Part shown: positions 1-9,204 of the stretch, piece after piece
Position numbering within the stretch: the first letter of the stretch is position 1
Layout of the letters: the number at the start of each line of letters is the position of its first letter
From: Phycisphaerae bacterium
GTDB taxonomy: Bacteria; Planctomycetota; Phycisphaerae; Sedimentisphaerales; Anaerobacaceae
Assembly (NCBI GenBank): GCA_018055905.1
Contig: JAGPGT010000002.1
Coordinates: forward strand, 1 to 38,234
Reading direction: 5' to 3'
Length of the DNA stretch: 38,234 bases
The notes under the pieces: model-generated
Databases searched by the model: none
Seen by the model: the letters and a program-made list of their open reading frames with translations, nothing else
Told to the model about the DNA's origin: nothing
Program-made: the position numbers and the translations under genes

Positions 1-972
<972 letters not shown>

Positions 973-977
973 AAGAA

Positions 978-1003
978 AAATCCGAAATTCAGATTACGGA
1001 TTT
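978..1003. repeat. Short inverted repeat in the carB-carA spacer
   Basis: AAATCCG (978-984) and CGGATTT (997-1003) form a 7-bp stem around a 12-base loop in the only gap between carB and carA. On the minus strand it reads TTTCGGATTT, a string that recurs in the spacer at 6029-6038. It may be a dispersed intergenic repeat or a weak transcript-processing hairpin. No T-run follows, so it is not a classical terminator. Confidence 0.45.
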
Positions 1004-1023
1004 GCGATGGTGAGGAATCTCTC

Positions 1024-2139
1024 GTGAAAGCTGTTCTGCTTCTAGAAGATGGCACTTTCTTCGAAGGCAAAGCCTTCGGCGCCAAGGCCGAGAAGTGTGG
1101 CGAGGTCGTGTTCAACACGAGCATGGCCGGGTACCAGGAGATCCTGACGGACCCCTCGTATCACGAGCAGATCGTCACGATGACTTATCCGCTCATCGGC
1201 AACTACGGCACGAATCCCGAGGACTGGGAGTCGCGCAAGAGTTTCGTCAGCGGGTTCGTGGTCAAAGAGAACTGTCCTTATCCGAGCAACTGGCGCAGCG
1301 GGGCCACGCTCGACGAGTACCTGGCCAAGAACGGTATCGTGGGCATCGAGGGTATCGACACCCGCAAGCTCGTGCGCCACATCCGTACGAAAGGCGCGAT
1401 GCGGGGGATCCTCTCGGCCGTCGAGACGGATCCGAAGAAGCTTGCCGACAAGCTGCAACAGTATCCCGGCCTCGTCGGACGTGACATTGTCAAGGCTGTG
1501 ACCAGCGACAAGCCCTACGCGTGGAAGGAGGGCGTCGTCGACGTCCTGAATCCCGGTCTCAAGCCGCCCCAGGCCAAGTACAAGGTCGTCGCCATTGATT
1601 GCGGGATGAAACAGAACATCCTCCGTCTGCTGGTTTCACACGGGTGCGACGTGACCGCAGTGCCTGCGCAGACGACTGCGAAGGACATCCTGGCTCGTAA
1701 GCCGGACGGCGTCTTTCTGAGCAATGGGCCGGGCGATCCCGCCGCGGTCACCTATGCGATCGAGACGGTCCGGTCCCTCCTGGGCAAGGTCCCGATTTTC
1801 GGCATCTGCCTGGGCCACCAGATCCTCGGCTTGGCCCTCGGCGGCACGACCTACAAACTCAAATTCGGCCATCGCGGCGCGAATCACCCGGTCCAGAACC
1901 TCCGCACCGGCAAGATCGAGATCACCAGCCAGAACCACGGTTTCTGCGTGGATCTCGATTCGCTGGTGGGCAAGGACGTCGAGCTGACGCACATGAATCT
2001 CAACGACCACACGCTCGAAGGCCTGTGCTGCGAGAAGCTCAAGGCGTTTGCGGTCCAGTATCACCCCGAGGCCTCGCCGGGTCCACACGACTCCAATTAC
2101 CTTTTCAACGACTTTATCGAAATGATGGAGTCGCGATAG
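1024..2139 (+). CDS. carA: Carbamoyl-phosphate synthase small (glutaminase) subunit
   Basis: The 371-residue glutamine amidotransferase subunit hydrolyses glutamine and channels ammonia to CarB. The N-terminal CPSase small-chain domain (about 1-150; LLEDGTFFEGKAFG, TSMAGYQEILTDPSY, GIDTRKLVRHIR) is followed by a class I glutaminase domain (about 190-368). Its nucleophile is Cys262 in FGICLGHQ and its His347/Glu349 pair is in QYHPEASPG. Length is normal for the family. The start is GTG, in the sequence context ggtgaggaatctctcGTG, which has a modest purine-rich ribosome site. It probably shares a transcript with carB. All catalytic residues are present. Confidence 0.97.
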   Translation: MKAVLLLEDGTFFEGKAFGAKAEKCGEVVFNTSMAGYQEILTDPSYHEQIVTMTYPLIGNYGTNPEDWESRKSFVSGFVVKENCPYPSNWRSGATLDEYLAKNGIVGIEGIDTRKLVRHIRTKGAMRGILSAVETDPKKLADKLQQYPGLVGRDIVKAVTSDKPYAWKEGVVDVLNPGLKPPQAKYKVVAIDCGMKQNILRLLVSHGCDVTAVPAQTTAKDILARKPDGVFLSNGPGDPAAVTYAIETVRSLLGKVPIFGICLGHQILGLALGGTTYKLKFGHRGANHPVQNLRTGKIEITSQNHGFCVDLDSLVGKDVELTHMNLNDHTLEGLCCEKLKAFAVQYHPEASPGPHDSNYLFNDFIEMMESR

Positions 2140-2166
2140 AACGAAAGAATGGCGGTGTGCGAAGTA

Positions 2167-2196
2167 CCCCTTATCGCTGACACTCTACACAAGGGG
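2167..2196 (+). terminator. Weak candidate terminator hairpin after carA
   Basis: CCCCTT (2167-2172) pairs with AAGGGG (2191-2196) around an 18-base loop, 27 bases after the carA stop, followed by GCTTTCTG rather than a true T-run. It also lies in the space where the minus-strand TIM-barrel gene ends, so some terminator is expected here. The long loop makes the call uncertain. The remaining bases up to 2349 show no gene. Confidence 0.3.
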
Positions 2197-2349
2197 GCTT
2201 TCTGCGTCTGGAGAGGTTGGAACCTTGCGACGAGCAGGGGTCCAAGTCCATCGCAGGGCGATTGGAACTGCCGCTGTCGAGGCAAATACATTCTCGTTGC
2301 CCAGTGGTCCTCCTGGGGCTTCATCGCCAAGCCGTCTTTGAATTTGTTT

Positions 2350-3315
2350 TTATCCCAGAAACGCCTTCTGCATCTGCTCACGGACGGTGGTGAGCCGCTT
2401 GAGATCGCCGCCGCTGACTTCCGCGGTGGCCCAACCGGAGAAGTTGATTTCGTCGAGGGCTTTGCGGACATCCGCCCAAGGCAGATCATCCGGTTCGGCC
2501 GTGATGTCGGCCCATTTGTTCTGGGCCCGGCTGAAGCCTTTGGCGTCCATCTTGATACAGCGACGCCCGAACGCGCGGATCCAGTCGCCCGGTTGGCCGT
2601 ACTTCCAGTGGTTGCCGACGTCGTAGTACATCCCGACCCAGGGGCTGTTGAAACTGTCCACAAACCGGATGAATCGTTCCGGCGTCTGTTCCGGTCCCTT
2701 GTCGTGGTCGTACATCATCTGATTCCAGACGTTCTCAATCAGGATCATCTGTCCCAACGAAGCTGCCAACGGGAGCATCTTCTTGATTTCCTGGCGGGCT
2801 CGCTCTTCAATTTCTTCCGCAGGTCCATCACTACCCCGCCCAATTACGATCAGCACGCCGCTGCCGCCGGCCGCGTGCGAGAGGCGGAGGCAATGCTCGA
2901 TGTTTGTCCTGCCTTTGTTGCGTTCCTCTTCTTTGGCGCTTGTGAGTCGCTGGTTCCAGTGATCGTGATTGATCGCGTTGTGGACGAAAACGCCCGATTC
3001 GCGGACGGCCTCGCGGGCCTGCTCCGGGGTGAAGCCCCCCGCTTCGTCGAAATCTACGCCGTCGAAGCCGGCGTCGCCCGCCATTCGCAGCCGCTCCGCA
3101 ATCGTCAACTTCTTGCCATTGACTTCCTTGGCGATCATGCTGAGTTTGGTGGCCAGCAGAATTTTCTTACCCGCTGGCGGAGTGACGACAGGCGACGCGC
3201 CCCCCTGGGCAGCCCGACCCGTCCCGACCGTCGCGGCCACAGCCGCAGCCCCCAGGCCCAGAAAACTACGGCGACCCAGAGAAACACCCTGACTTGGCAT
3301 GGATTCGTTTGTCAT
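2350..3315 (-). CDS. Tat-exported sugar phosphate isomerase/epimerase-like TIM-barrel protein
   Basis: A 321-residue protein of the xylose-isomerase-like TIM-barrel (AP endonuclease family 2) superfamily. It has a twin-arginine signal (R15-R16-S-F-L-G, then an Ala-rich hydrophobic stretch to about residue 37), so it should be folded in the cytoplasm and exported. Likely metal ligands sit in IENVWNQ, MYYDVGN, IKMDAKG and ATAEVSGGD, the usual strand-end acidic positions. Such exported isomerase-like proteins are abundant in planctomycetes. The substrate is unknown and may be a sugar, an inositol or a hydroxypyruvate-type compound. The start at 3315 could instead be the Met six codons downstream; both keep the RR motif. 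It is monocistronic, convergent with carA and divergent from the efflux operon. Confidence 0.85.
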   Translation of the reverse strand: MTNESMPSQGVSLGRRSFLGLGAAAVAATVGTGRAAQGGASPVVTPPAGKKILLATKLSMIAKEVNGKKLTIAERLRMAGDAGFDGVDFDEAGGFTPEQAREAVRESGVFVHNAINHDHWNQRLTSAKEEERNKGRTNIEHCLRLSHAAGGSGVLIVIGRGSDGPAEEIEERARQEIKKMLPLAASLGQMILIENVWNQMMYDHDKGPEQTPERFIRFVDSFNSPWVGMYYDVGNHWKYGQPGDWIRAFGRRCIKMDAKGFSRAQNKWADITAEPDDLPWADVRKALDEINFSGWATAEVSGGDLKRLTTVREQMQKAFLG

Positions 3316-3461
3316 CGCAAATCCCCTATCCTAACGTGTCATTCACTTTTTTCACGTCCAGTGTCCAGGAGTAGTCTAACGCAAGTCAGAATCCATCTCA
3401 AGGGTCTCGTTGCGAAAACGCGATCGCTCCCAGCTTTCCGATCATCAAGAAAAGACAAGCT

Positions 3462-3480
3462 GGTAACAAAGCGGTAACAA
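3462..3480. repeat. Direct repeat GGTAACAA x2, 11-base period
   Basis: GGTAACAA occurs at 3462-3469 and 3473-3480. The 11-base period is about one helical turn, so both copies face the same side of the DNA, as in direct-repeat operators. It lies between divergent genes, about 280 bases before the efflux operon and 147 bases before the TIM-barrel gene. The binding protein is unknown. Confidence 0.4.
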
Positions 3481-3709
3481 TTCGATGAGATACTGACCGA
3501 CACAGTCGTTTGGCGTGGATGACACGCTTCACGCGTACCGGTCCGGCTGTTAGAGTGTATGCATTGCGACGGAGGGGGTGTAGAAAGCATGTGGCGGTTT
3601 CGACTGGTCTGAAGGCGGATCGGCGGAACGGGCGGGTCGGGAGAAAACGGTTTTTTCCTGGTCTGCGATGGCAATGAATATCGGTCTGCCGCGTCTATAA
3701 AATTGTGAC

Positions 3710-3726
3710 GGACGGGGCCCCCGTCC
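3710..3726. promoter_or_regulatory. Perfect 17-base palindrome before the efflux operon
   Basis: GGACGGGG, a central C at 3718, and CCCCGTCC form a perfect dyad 33 bases before the chosen GTG start of the adaptor gene and nine bases after a TATAAA. This is where a repressor operator would block transcription, or an RNA hairpin would sit in the leader. No regulator gene is adjacent. Confidence 0.4.
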
Positions 3727-3759
3727 TCCATTCGTTGGTTGGTTGAGAAAGGCGTAGGT

Positions 3760-5160
3760 GTGGGAAAGCTTCGCATCTTGATTGTCATTGTCGTTGCTCT
3801 CACAGTGGTCGTTCTGGCGGGAGGTTTTGTCGTCATGCGACGCCGATCCGGAGGCGAAAAGCCCACGATCGTTCGGGTCGAGCCTGTCCAGCGGGCCGAA
3901 CTGATCGAGTTTGTCACCGCCCCGGGCGAGATCAAACCCAAGCGGAAAGTCGAAATCAGCGCCAAAGTCTCGGCTCGCGTCGTGGCTCTACCCCATCCGG
4001 CCGGGGCCTTGGTGACCAAGGGCGATCCGAACGCCAATCCTCCGATTCCTCCATCGATTCTGGTGCAGCTGGATTCCAGAGACCTCGAGAGTTCTTTGCG
4101 ATCGGCCAAAGCCAGCCGAGATGCCGAGGCGGCCCGGATCGAGGTCGAGAAGGCCCGAATCGCCAGTCAAAAGGCCAGCCTGTTGGGGATCCTTGCCTCG
4201 CTCGAACAGGCCAAGACCACCCTCCAACGACAGGGGCGCTTGGTGGCCTCGAACGATATCAGCCAGGCGGAGTTCGACCAGGTCAAACTCAAGGTCGATG
4301 AGTTGACGTCGCAGTACGAGTCGGCTTTGCACACGCTTCAATCCAGCGAATTGAATCTCAAGGTGCTGGAACACAACCTGGAGGCGGCGGACGCCCGGAT
4401 CGCGCAGGCCCAAGAGGCGCTGAGTTATACGACGATCACCTCGCCCATCGACGGCACGATCACTCGGATCGAGGCCGAGGTAGGCGAAATGGCCATCGTC
4501 GGTACAATGAACAACCCCGGCACGGTGATTATGGAGGTCGGCGATCTCTCGGAGATGCTCGTCGTGGCCCAGGTCGACGAAGCGGACGTCGGCAAGCTCA
4601 AAGTCGGGCAGAAGGCCCGCGTCAATATCCAGGCTTGGCCGGACAAGGTCTTTGCCGGCGTCGTCCAGACGGTTGCTCTGAGCCGTAAGATCGGGACCGA
4701 CGGTTCGCGATACTATGAAACCGAGGTACTCCTGGTCGATCCGAACGAACGCGTCTTTACGGGAATGACCGCCGATGTGGACATCGAGGTCGCAACGCAT
4801 ACGAATGTGATGGTCCTGCCCAGCCAGGCGGTTCTGGGACGCAAAGTGGACGAACTGCCCGTCGAGCTTCGCGACAAGCTCAGCGAAGAGGACAAGAAGA
4901 AAGCGTACACTTCGGTGGTCTATCGCGTCAGAGACGGCAAGGCCGTCGCCACGTTGGTGAAAATCGGTGCCAGCAACACGACCCACACGGTGATCCAGTC
5001 GGGGCTTTCCGAGGGGGACAAAGTCATTGTGGGGCCGTACAAGGAGCTGGAGAAACTCAGACACGACCAGCTGGTCAAAGACGAGCGAGAGGCCAAGGCC
5101 GAAGAAGAGGCGAAGAAGAAGACCGTCGGGGACGTCAAAGATGCCAACCAACCGCGATGA
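3760..5160 (+). CDS. HlyD/MacA-type periplasmic adaptor of a tripartite efflux system
   Basis: A 466-residue membrane-fusion protein that would join an inner-membrane ABC pump to a TolC-type channel. One membrane anchor (residues 4-26) precedes a split lipoyl domain, a long coiled-coil hairpin (about 115-225, rich in A/E/Q/K), the second lipoyl half ([21 protein letters not shown]), a beta-barrel ([18 protein letters not shown]) and a membrane-proximal domain ([29 protein letters not shown]). It ends in a charged E/K tail. The GTG start at 3760 is preferred because GAGAAAGG (3745-3752) lies seven bases before it; an in-frame TTG at 3739 would add seven residues. The 3' end overlaps the ATPase gene by 20 bases, which implies translational coupling. 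The substrate cannot be predicted. Confidence 0.9.
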   Translation: MGKLRILIVIVVALTVVVLAGGFVVMRRRSGGEKPTIVRVEPVQRAELIEFVTAPGEIKPKRKVEISAKVSARVVALPHPAGALVTKGDPNANPPIPPSILVQLDSRDLESSLRSAKASRDAEAARIEVEKARIASQKASLLGILASLEQAKTTLQRQGRLVASNDISQAEFDQVKLKVDELTSQYESALHTLQSSELNLKVLEHNLEAADARIAQAQEALSYTTITSPIDGTITRIEAEVGEMAIVGTMNNPGTVIMEVGDLSEMLVVAQVDEADVGKLKVGQKARVNIQAWPDKVFAGVVQTVALSRKIGTDGSRYYETEVLLVDPNERVFTGMTADVDIEVATHTNVMVLPSQAVLGRKVDELPVELRDKLSEEDKKKAYTSVVYRVRDGKAVATLVKIGASNTTHTVIQSGLSEGDKVIVGPYKELEKLRHDQLVKDEREAKAEEEAKKKTVGDVKDANQPR

Positions 5161-5875
5161 GGTCGTGATTCGGCTCACCGGCGTCACCCGCACGTACAAA
5201 GTCGGTGTGGAGAACATCCATGCTCTGGCGGGCGTGGACCTGGAGTTGCGGCGTAACGAGTATGTGGCGATCATGGGCCCTTCAGGCTCCGGAAAGAGCA
5301 CGCTGATGAACATTCTGGGCTGCCTGGACCGTTGTACCAGCGGCACCTATGAACTGGACGGGCGCGACACGACGCGTTTAAGTCCCGCGGGTCTGGCCCG
5401 CGTTCGCAACGCCCAAATCGGCTTCGTCTTCCAGTCGTTCGAGCTGTTGCCGCGATTGAACGCGATCAAGAACGTTGAACTGCCGTTGATCTACGCCGGC
5501 GGCGAGAGCTGGCTGAATCGCAAGAGCCGGGCGAGGGAGGCTTTGGCAAAGGTCGGCCTGAGCGAGCGGATGAAACATCGTCCCAACCAGCTCTCCGGCG
5601 GGGAAAAGCAGCGGGTGGCCATCGCCCGCGCCTTGGTCAACCGGCCCAGCATTCTGTTGGCCGACGAGCCGACCGGCAATCTGGACACCCGCACCAGTCT
5701 GGACATCATGGCCCTTTTCGAACAGTTGCATCAGGAGGGCCAGACGATCATCATGGTGACCCACGAGGACGATATCGCGCGCCATGCCAAGCGGATTGTG
5801 CGGATGCGCGACGGCCGGATCGTGGCGGACGAACTGACGGGGGCCAATCGTCTGGTCGCCGCAGGAACGTTCTGA
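5141..5875 (+). CDS. ABC transporter ATP-binding protein, MacB/LolD type
   Basis: A 244-residue ATPase that energises the neighbouring permease in the cytoplasm. It carries Walker A (GPSGSGKS), Q-loop ([10 protein letters not shown]), signature ([15 protein letters not shown]), Walker B ([12 protein letters not shown]) and the switch histidine (VTHE). The short insert after the Q-loop and the NLD after Walker B are typical of the MacB/LolD/FtsE branch. The ATG start at 5141 lies inside the end of the adaptor gene, with GGGGAC upstream. The frame is open further upstream, but that extension is only the shadow of the adaptor tail. It is a stand-alone ATPase, whereas E. coli MacB fuses ATPase and permease. 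Confidence 0.93.
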   Translation: MPTNRDEVVIRLTGVTRTYKVGVENIHALAGVDLELRRNEYVAIMGPSGSGKSTLMNILGCLDRCTSGTYELDGRDTTRLSPAGLARVRNAQIGFVFQSFELLPRLNAIKNVELPLIYAGGESWLNRKSRAREALAKVGLSERMKHRPNQLSGGEKQRVAIARALVNRPSILLADEPTGNLDTRTSLDIMALFEQLHQEGQTIIMVTHEDDIARHAKRIVRMRDGRIVADELTGANRLVAAGTF

Positions 5876-6015
5876 AGCAGATGAGAGAATTGGACATCCT
5901 AAACAGATGCGAATGATCGAATCCCAGAATCCAAAGCGAACATTCCGGTTGGCGCCAGCGTTTGGGCCGGTTGGGTTTCGTGCTTTGGAGGGGTTGAGGT
6001 TCCCGCCAAAGCGGA

Positions 6016-6043
6016 GTCGAAGTTCGAGTTTCGGATTTCGAGT
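6016..6043. repeat. Heptanucleotide tandem repeat (TTCGAGT-like) in the ATPase-permease gap
   Basis: Four seven-base units follow one another: GTCGAAG, TTCGAGT, TTCGGAT, TTCGAGT. The pattern decays into TTTCCGT and TCGGAGA up to 6057. It sits in a 225-base gap (5876-6100) inside an otherwise tightly packed operon. The string TTTCGGATTT also appears, inverted, in the carB-carA spacer. The rest of the gap has no reading frame; a strong ribosome site for the permease begins at 6085. Confidence 0.5.
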
Positions 6044-6100
6044 TTTCCGTTCGGAGAGATTCAGACGCTCGGGCCTGACTTGCCTGAGAAGGAGATTTGA

Positions 6101-7366
6101 ATGCTTCGTCTTCTGACCGCGCCCTTGGTCCTGGCCGTTCTGTTGATACAGAGCGTCCGGCTCGCCTTGGGGCAGATCTGGGCGAACAAGACCCGTTCGG
6201 CTTTGACGACCATCGGCATCGTCATCGGCGTGGCCTCCGTTACCGCTGTGATCGCGTCGCTGACGGGTCTGAAGGCCAAGGTGCTCAAGGACTTCGAGAC
6301 GTTGGGCACGAACAAGATCTTTGTGAATCCGGACTGGCCGCGACAGGGCCGGTTCCGGAATTTCAACTGGCGTGCGATTCGGTTTCGCCCGGAGCAGTTC
6401 GACGGACTCCTCGAACGTTGTCCCTCGATCAGCAATTTCACTATGGTGACCAACCGCTCGAAGAAGGTCAGCTACGGCATTCACAGCATCGACAACGCCA
6501 GGATCATCGGCATCAATCCCTCCTGGCATGAGATCGAGAATCGATCGGTGATCCTGGGGCGGCCCTTCACCCTGATGGACGAGGAAAATGGATGGCAGGT
6601 GTGTCTGATCACGCCTGCGGTACGCGACGAACTGCGACTGGATCTCGACTGCATCGGCAAGCGGATCATCATCGACCGACGGAGCTATCGCATCGTTGGT
6701 GTGGTGGAGACCCGTGTGGAGTCGGGCATGTTCGGCCAAATGGGGGATTCGAAAGAAGTATTCATTCCGTTCCCTACCGCCTGGCGGTTGTGGGACCCCT
6801 GGATGTACATCATCGCCGCCTGTCGCAAGCCGGAATTGTCCCAGGAAGCCCAGGCGGAGCTGAGGTTTTTCCTCCGCCAGACTCGTCGATTGCAGCCGGA
6901 TGATCCCGATACGTTCCGCATGGACGTCATTGAGGAGTACCTCAAGCACTTCAACACAATGGCTGCGACCATCACCGCGATTGCCGGGGGGGTGGTGGGC
7001 ATCTCTCTGCTGGTCGGCGGCGTCGGGATCATGAACATCATGTTGGTTTCGGTGTCCGAACGGACCCGCGAGATCGGTCTACGCAAGGCCGTGGGGGCCC
7101 GCCCTTCCGCGATCCTGCTGCAGTTCCTGGTCGAGTCGGTGGTGTTGTGCCTGTTTGGAGGACTGATGGGCATCGGGATCGGGCAATGCCTCACGAGCCT
7201 GATCGCGCAGATTCCCAATGCCAGTTTCCTGAGCATGGCTTATATCCCGCTTTGGGCGATTGGCTTGTCGTTCGGTTTCGCCGGTTCGGTCGGCGTATTT
7301 TTCGGTATGTTTCCGGCTATCAAGGCCGCACGGTTGGATCCCATTGAGGCGCTCAGGCATGAATAG
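6101..7366 (+). CDS. ABC transporter permease, FtsX/MacB family
   Basis: A 421-residue inner-membrane permease. The N-terminal segment LALGQIWANKTRSALTTIGIVIGVASV is the family hallmark (first membrane helix). It is followed by a large periplasmic MacB_PCD-type domain (about 60-280) and three C-terminal helices (about 285-325, 340-365 and 380-405) with the conserved MNIMLVSVSERTREIGLRKAVGA and a final KAARLDPIEALRHE. GAGAAGGAG (6085-6093) precedes the ATG. It works with the upstream ATPase and adaptor and the downstream TolC-like protein as a mechanotransmission-type efflux or secretion machine. The last eight bases overlap the next gene. Confidence 0.92.
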   Translation: MLRLLTAPLVLAVLLIQSVRLALGQIWANKTRSALTTIGIVIGVASVTAVIASLTGLKAKVLKDFETLGTNKIFVNPDWPRQGRFRNFNWRAIRFRPEQFDGLLERCPSISNFTMVTNRSKKVSYGIHSIDNARIIGINPSWHEIENRSVILGRPFTLMDEENGWQVCLITPAVRDELRLDLDCIGKRIIIDRRSYRIVGVVETRVESGMFGQMGDSKEVFIPFPTAWRLWDPWMYIIAACRKPELSQEAQAELRFFLRQTRRLQPDDPDTFRMDVIEEYLKHFNTMAATITAIAGGVVGISLLVGGVGIMNIMLVSVSERTREIGLRKAVGARPSAILLQFLVESVVLCLFGGLMGIGIGQCLTSLIAQIPNASFLSMAYIPLWAIGLSFGFAGSVGVFFGMFPAIKAARLDPIEALRHE

Positions 7367-9074
7367 AAAAGGTAAGAAGGAAAGACGTAAAGATAGAAAA
7401 GCCGGGGGGGAGCCTGTCCTGTCGCTTTGTTGTCGTTGTTGCCTTTTTCTGTTTCCCTGTCTCTGGATCGCGTCCGGTTGTCATCGGCCTGCGGTATCGT
7501 ACGATCCGGCTCTGGAGGCTTGCATTCGCGAGAAGATCGGCCAGATCAAGCCGTTGGAGCTTCATCCGACCGATCCCAATCAGCTCCCGCCTACACCGAT
7601 TGCGCCGCCGGAGAAGCTGGAGCTGTCGTTGGAACAGTGCCGAGCGCTGGCTCTGGAGAATAACCTGCAACTGAAGGCCAACCTGATCAATCCGAGCATC
7701 GCCGCGGCTCGCCTCAGCGAAGAAGAGGCGGCCTTCGAATGGTCGTTCTTCGCGAACGCCCATTTGTCCAAATCAGACCAGCCCCAGGGAAGAGCGGTTC
7801 AGGTGGATGGGCTTCTCCTTCCAGCGGTCGGCACTTCCCAGATCGAGTACACCCAGGTGGACACGGGGGTCCGAGTGCCGTTACGCACCGGCGGCACCGT
7901 GACGTTTGACCTGACCGACTCGCGGACCAAGGACCTGAACGCCGAATCAGATAGACCCTTTGATCCCTCTTACCAGAATTCGCTGGCGGTCTCCATCAGC
8001 CAACCTTTGCTACGGAACGCGGGCCAGTGGGTCAACACATATGCCATTCGTCTGGCCGCGTACAATCGAGATATTGTCAGTGCGCGCACGAAACTGGACA
8101 TCATTACAGTGTTGGCCGCGATCGATCGCGTTTATTGGCGACTGTACGCCGCCAGGCGGGAGCTCGAAGTGCGCCAGCAGCAATATGAACTTTCGCTGGC
8201 CCAGCTCGAACGAGCGCGTCGTTTGGTCGAGGCCGGCCAGCGGCCCCAGGTCGAGGTGATTCGGGCCGAGTCCGGCGTGGCGCAACAGTTGGAAGCCATC
8301 ATCGTCGCCGAGAACACCCTGCGCGACCGCGAGCGGGAACTCAAGCGAGTTATCAACAAGCCTGGTGTGGATGTGCAGACACCGACGGTCGTCGTTCCGA
8401 CCACCTCGCCGGATCCGGTCCATTACGATCTGGAGCAGACACGATTGCTCCGCCAGGCGATGGATTCCCGCATGGAACTGCTCGAGCTGCAATTGCAACT
8501 TCTCCAGGAGACAGATTCGGTTCGGCTGGCTCGTAACCGGACGCTTCCGCTGGCCAGTCTTGATTACACCTACAACATCAACGGGGTCGGCGAAACCCGA
8601 AGCGAATCGTTCGACATGCTCTCCAACAGCGATTTCGTGAATCATCGTTTGGGCCTGCAATTGGTCGTTCCCCTCGGCAACGAAGCCGCCAAAAGCCGGT
8701 TGCGACAAGCGATCTATCAGAAACGCCAGACGCTTGCCAGCCGTGCCAACCGCGAAGAGATTATCAAGGTGGAGGTCCTGAACGCCATCGACCAGGTCGA
8801 GGCCAACTGGCAACGGATTCTGGCCGCTCGCCAGAACACGATCGTCAACGCACGTTTGTACGAGGCGGAGAAACGGGAGTTTGAAGTCGGGATGAGCACG
8901 AGCACCGACGTGCTCGACGCCCAGTTCAACTTCGCCAACGCCCAGACGTCCGAGATCCGCGCCTTGGCCGACTACCAGATTTCGCTCGTGGATATGGCGT
9001 ACGCCACCGGGACGATCCTCGGCGCGGCCCGAATCCAATGGGAACCCATCGTGCCGGCGACCGACATCGAGTGA
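7359..9074 (+). CDS. TolC-type outer-membrane efflux lipoprotein
   Basis: A 571-residue outer-membrane efflux protein. The ATG at 7359 overlaps the permease stop (ATGAATAG). The N-terminus has many positive charges, then a hydrophobic stretch and a lipobox IASGC near residue 40, so it is probably lipid-anchored. The body shows the two OEP repeats: LSLEQCRALALENNLQLKAN and a long helix to about residue 340, then a second repeat with AIDQVEANWQRILAARQNTI and the signature VGMSTSTDVLDAQFNFANAQ near the end. It is the exit duct for the preceding adaptor, ATPase and permease. It is longer than E. coli TolC (about 490 residues), partly from the N-terminal extension. Confidence 0.9.
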   Translation: MNRKGKKERRKDRKAGGEPVLSLCCRCCLFLFPCLWIASGCHRPAVSYDPALEACIREKIGQIKPLELHPTDPNQLPPTPIAPPEKLELSLEQCRALALENNLQLKANLINPSIAAARLSEEEAAFEWSFFANAHLSKSDQPQGRAVQVDGLLLPAVGTSQIEYTQVDTGVRVPLRTGGTVTFDLTDSRTKDLNAESDRPFDPSYQNSLAVSISQPLLRNAGQWVNTYAIRLAAYNRDIVSARTKLDIITVLAAIDRVYWRLYAARRELEVRQQQYELSLAQLERARRLVEAGQRPQVEVIRAESGVAQQLEAIIVAENTLRDRERELKRVINKPGVDVQTPTVVVPTTSPDPVHYDLEQTRLLRQAMDSRMELLELQLQLLQETDSVRLARNRTLPLASLDYTYNINGVGETRSESFDMLSNSDFVNHRLGLQLVVPLGNEAAKSRLRQAIYQKRQTLASRANREEIIKVEVLNAIDQVEANWQRILAARQNTIVNARLYEAEKREFEVGMSTSTDVLDAQFNFANAQTSEIRALADYQISLVDMAYATGTILGAARIQWEPIVPATDIE

Positions 9075-9111
9075 ACCGGTGCGGATTGTCCTTCAGGTCC
9101 GAGAACTTGTC

Positions 9112-9139
9112 TAAATCCCTGTCATGCGTCTGCCGATAA
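9112..9139 (+). promoter_or_regulatory. Sigma-28 (FliA)-like promoter
   Basis: TAAA at 9112-9115, a 16-base spacer, then GCCGATAA at 9132-9139. The -10 matches the enterobacterial flagellar sigma-28 consensus at all eight positions. The TAAA-to-GCC spacing is 15 in E. coli, and a spacing of 14-16 is tolerated in the wider family. The -35 matches only its TAAA core. Transcription would start near 9146 and run into a hairpin and the coiled-coil gene at 9205. A fliA gene lies in this window. Confidence 0.55.
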
Positions 9140-9147
9140 TACCGTCA

Positions 9148-9183
9148 GGGCGTGTCTTCGGCGGCTCCGCCACAGACACACCC
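9148..9183 (+). other. Long hairpin at the predicted 5' end of the 9205 transcript
   Basis: GGG (9148-9150) and GTGTCT (9152-9157) pair with AGACAC (9174-9179) and CCC (9181-9183), with single mismatches between. Inside, GGCG (9160-9163) pairs with CGCC (9168-9171) around a GCTC loop. It begins just after the predicted sigma-28 start point and ends 10 bases before the ribosome site AGAGG. It could stabilise the mRNA or modulate translation. No T-run follows, so it is not a terminator. Confidence 0.5.
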
Positions 9184-9204
9184 GGGAAAGGCAGAGGTGT
9201 TCAG

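Larger units (their letters stand above)
3316..3759. other. Divergent intergenic control region (TIM-barrel gene / efflux operon)
   Basis: These 444 bases separate two divergent genes and hold no convincing reading frame. Visible structure: GGTAACAA twice at an 11-base period (3462-3480), a TATAAA at 3696-3701 that could be a -10 element but lacks a good -35 at 17 bases, and a perfect 17-base palindrome (3710-3726) just before the efflux operon. This arrangement suggests regulated transcription of the efflux genes. No known operator was recognised. Confidence 0.5.

Noticed and set aside
2149-3477. Long plus-strand open frame (442 residues)
   Set aside because: It is antisense to the Tat TIM-barrel gene, with Arg/Pro/His-rich composition and no domain; the minus-strand protein has clear motifs.
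5378-6949. 523-residue minus-strand open frame over the ATPase and permease
   Set aside because: It is a shadow of two certain plus-strand genes.
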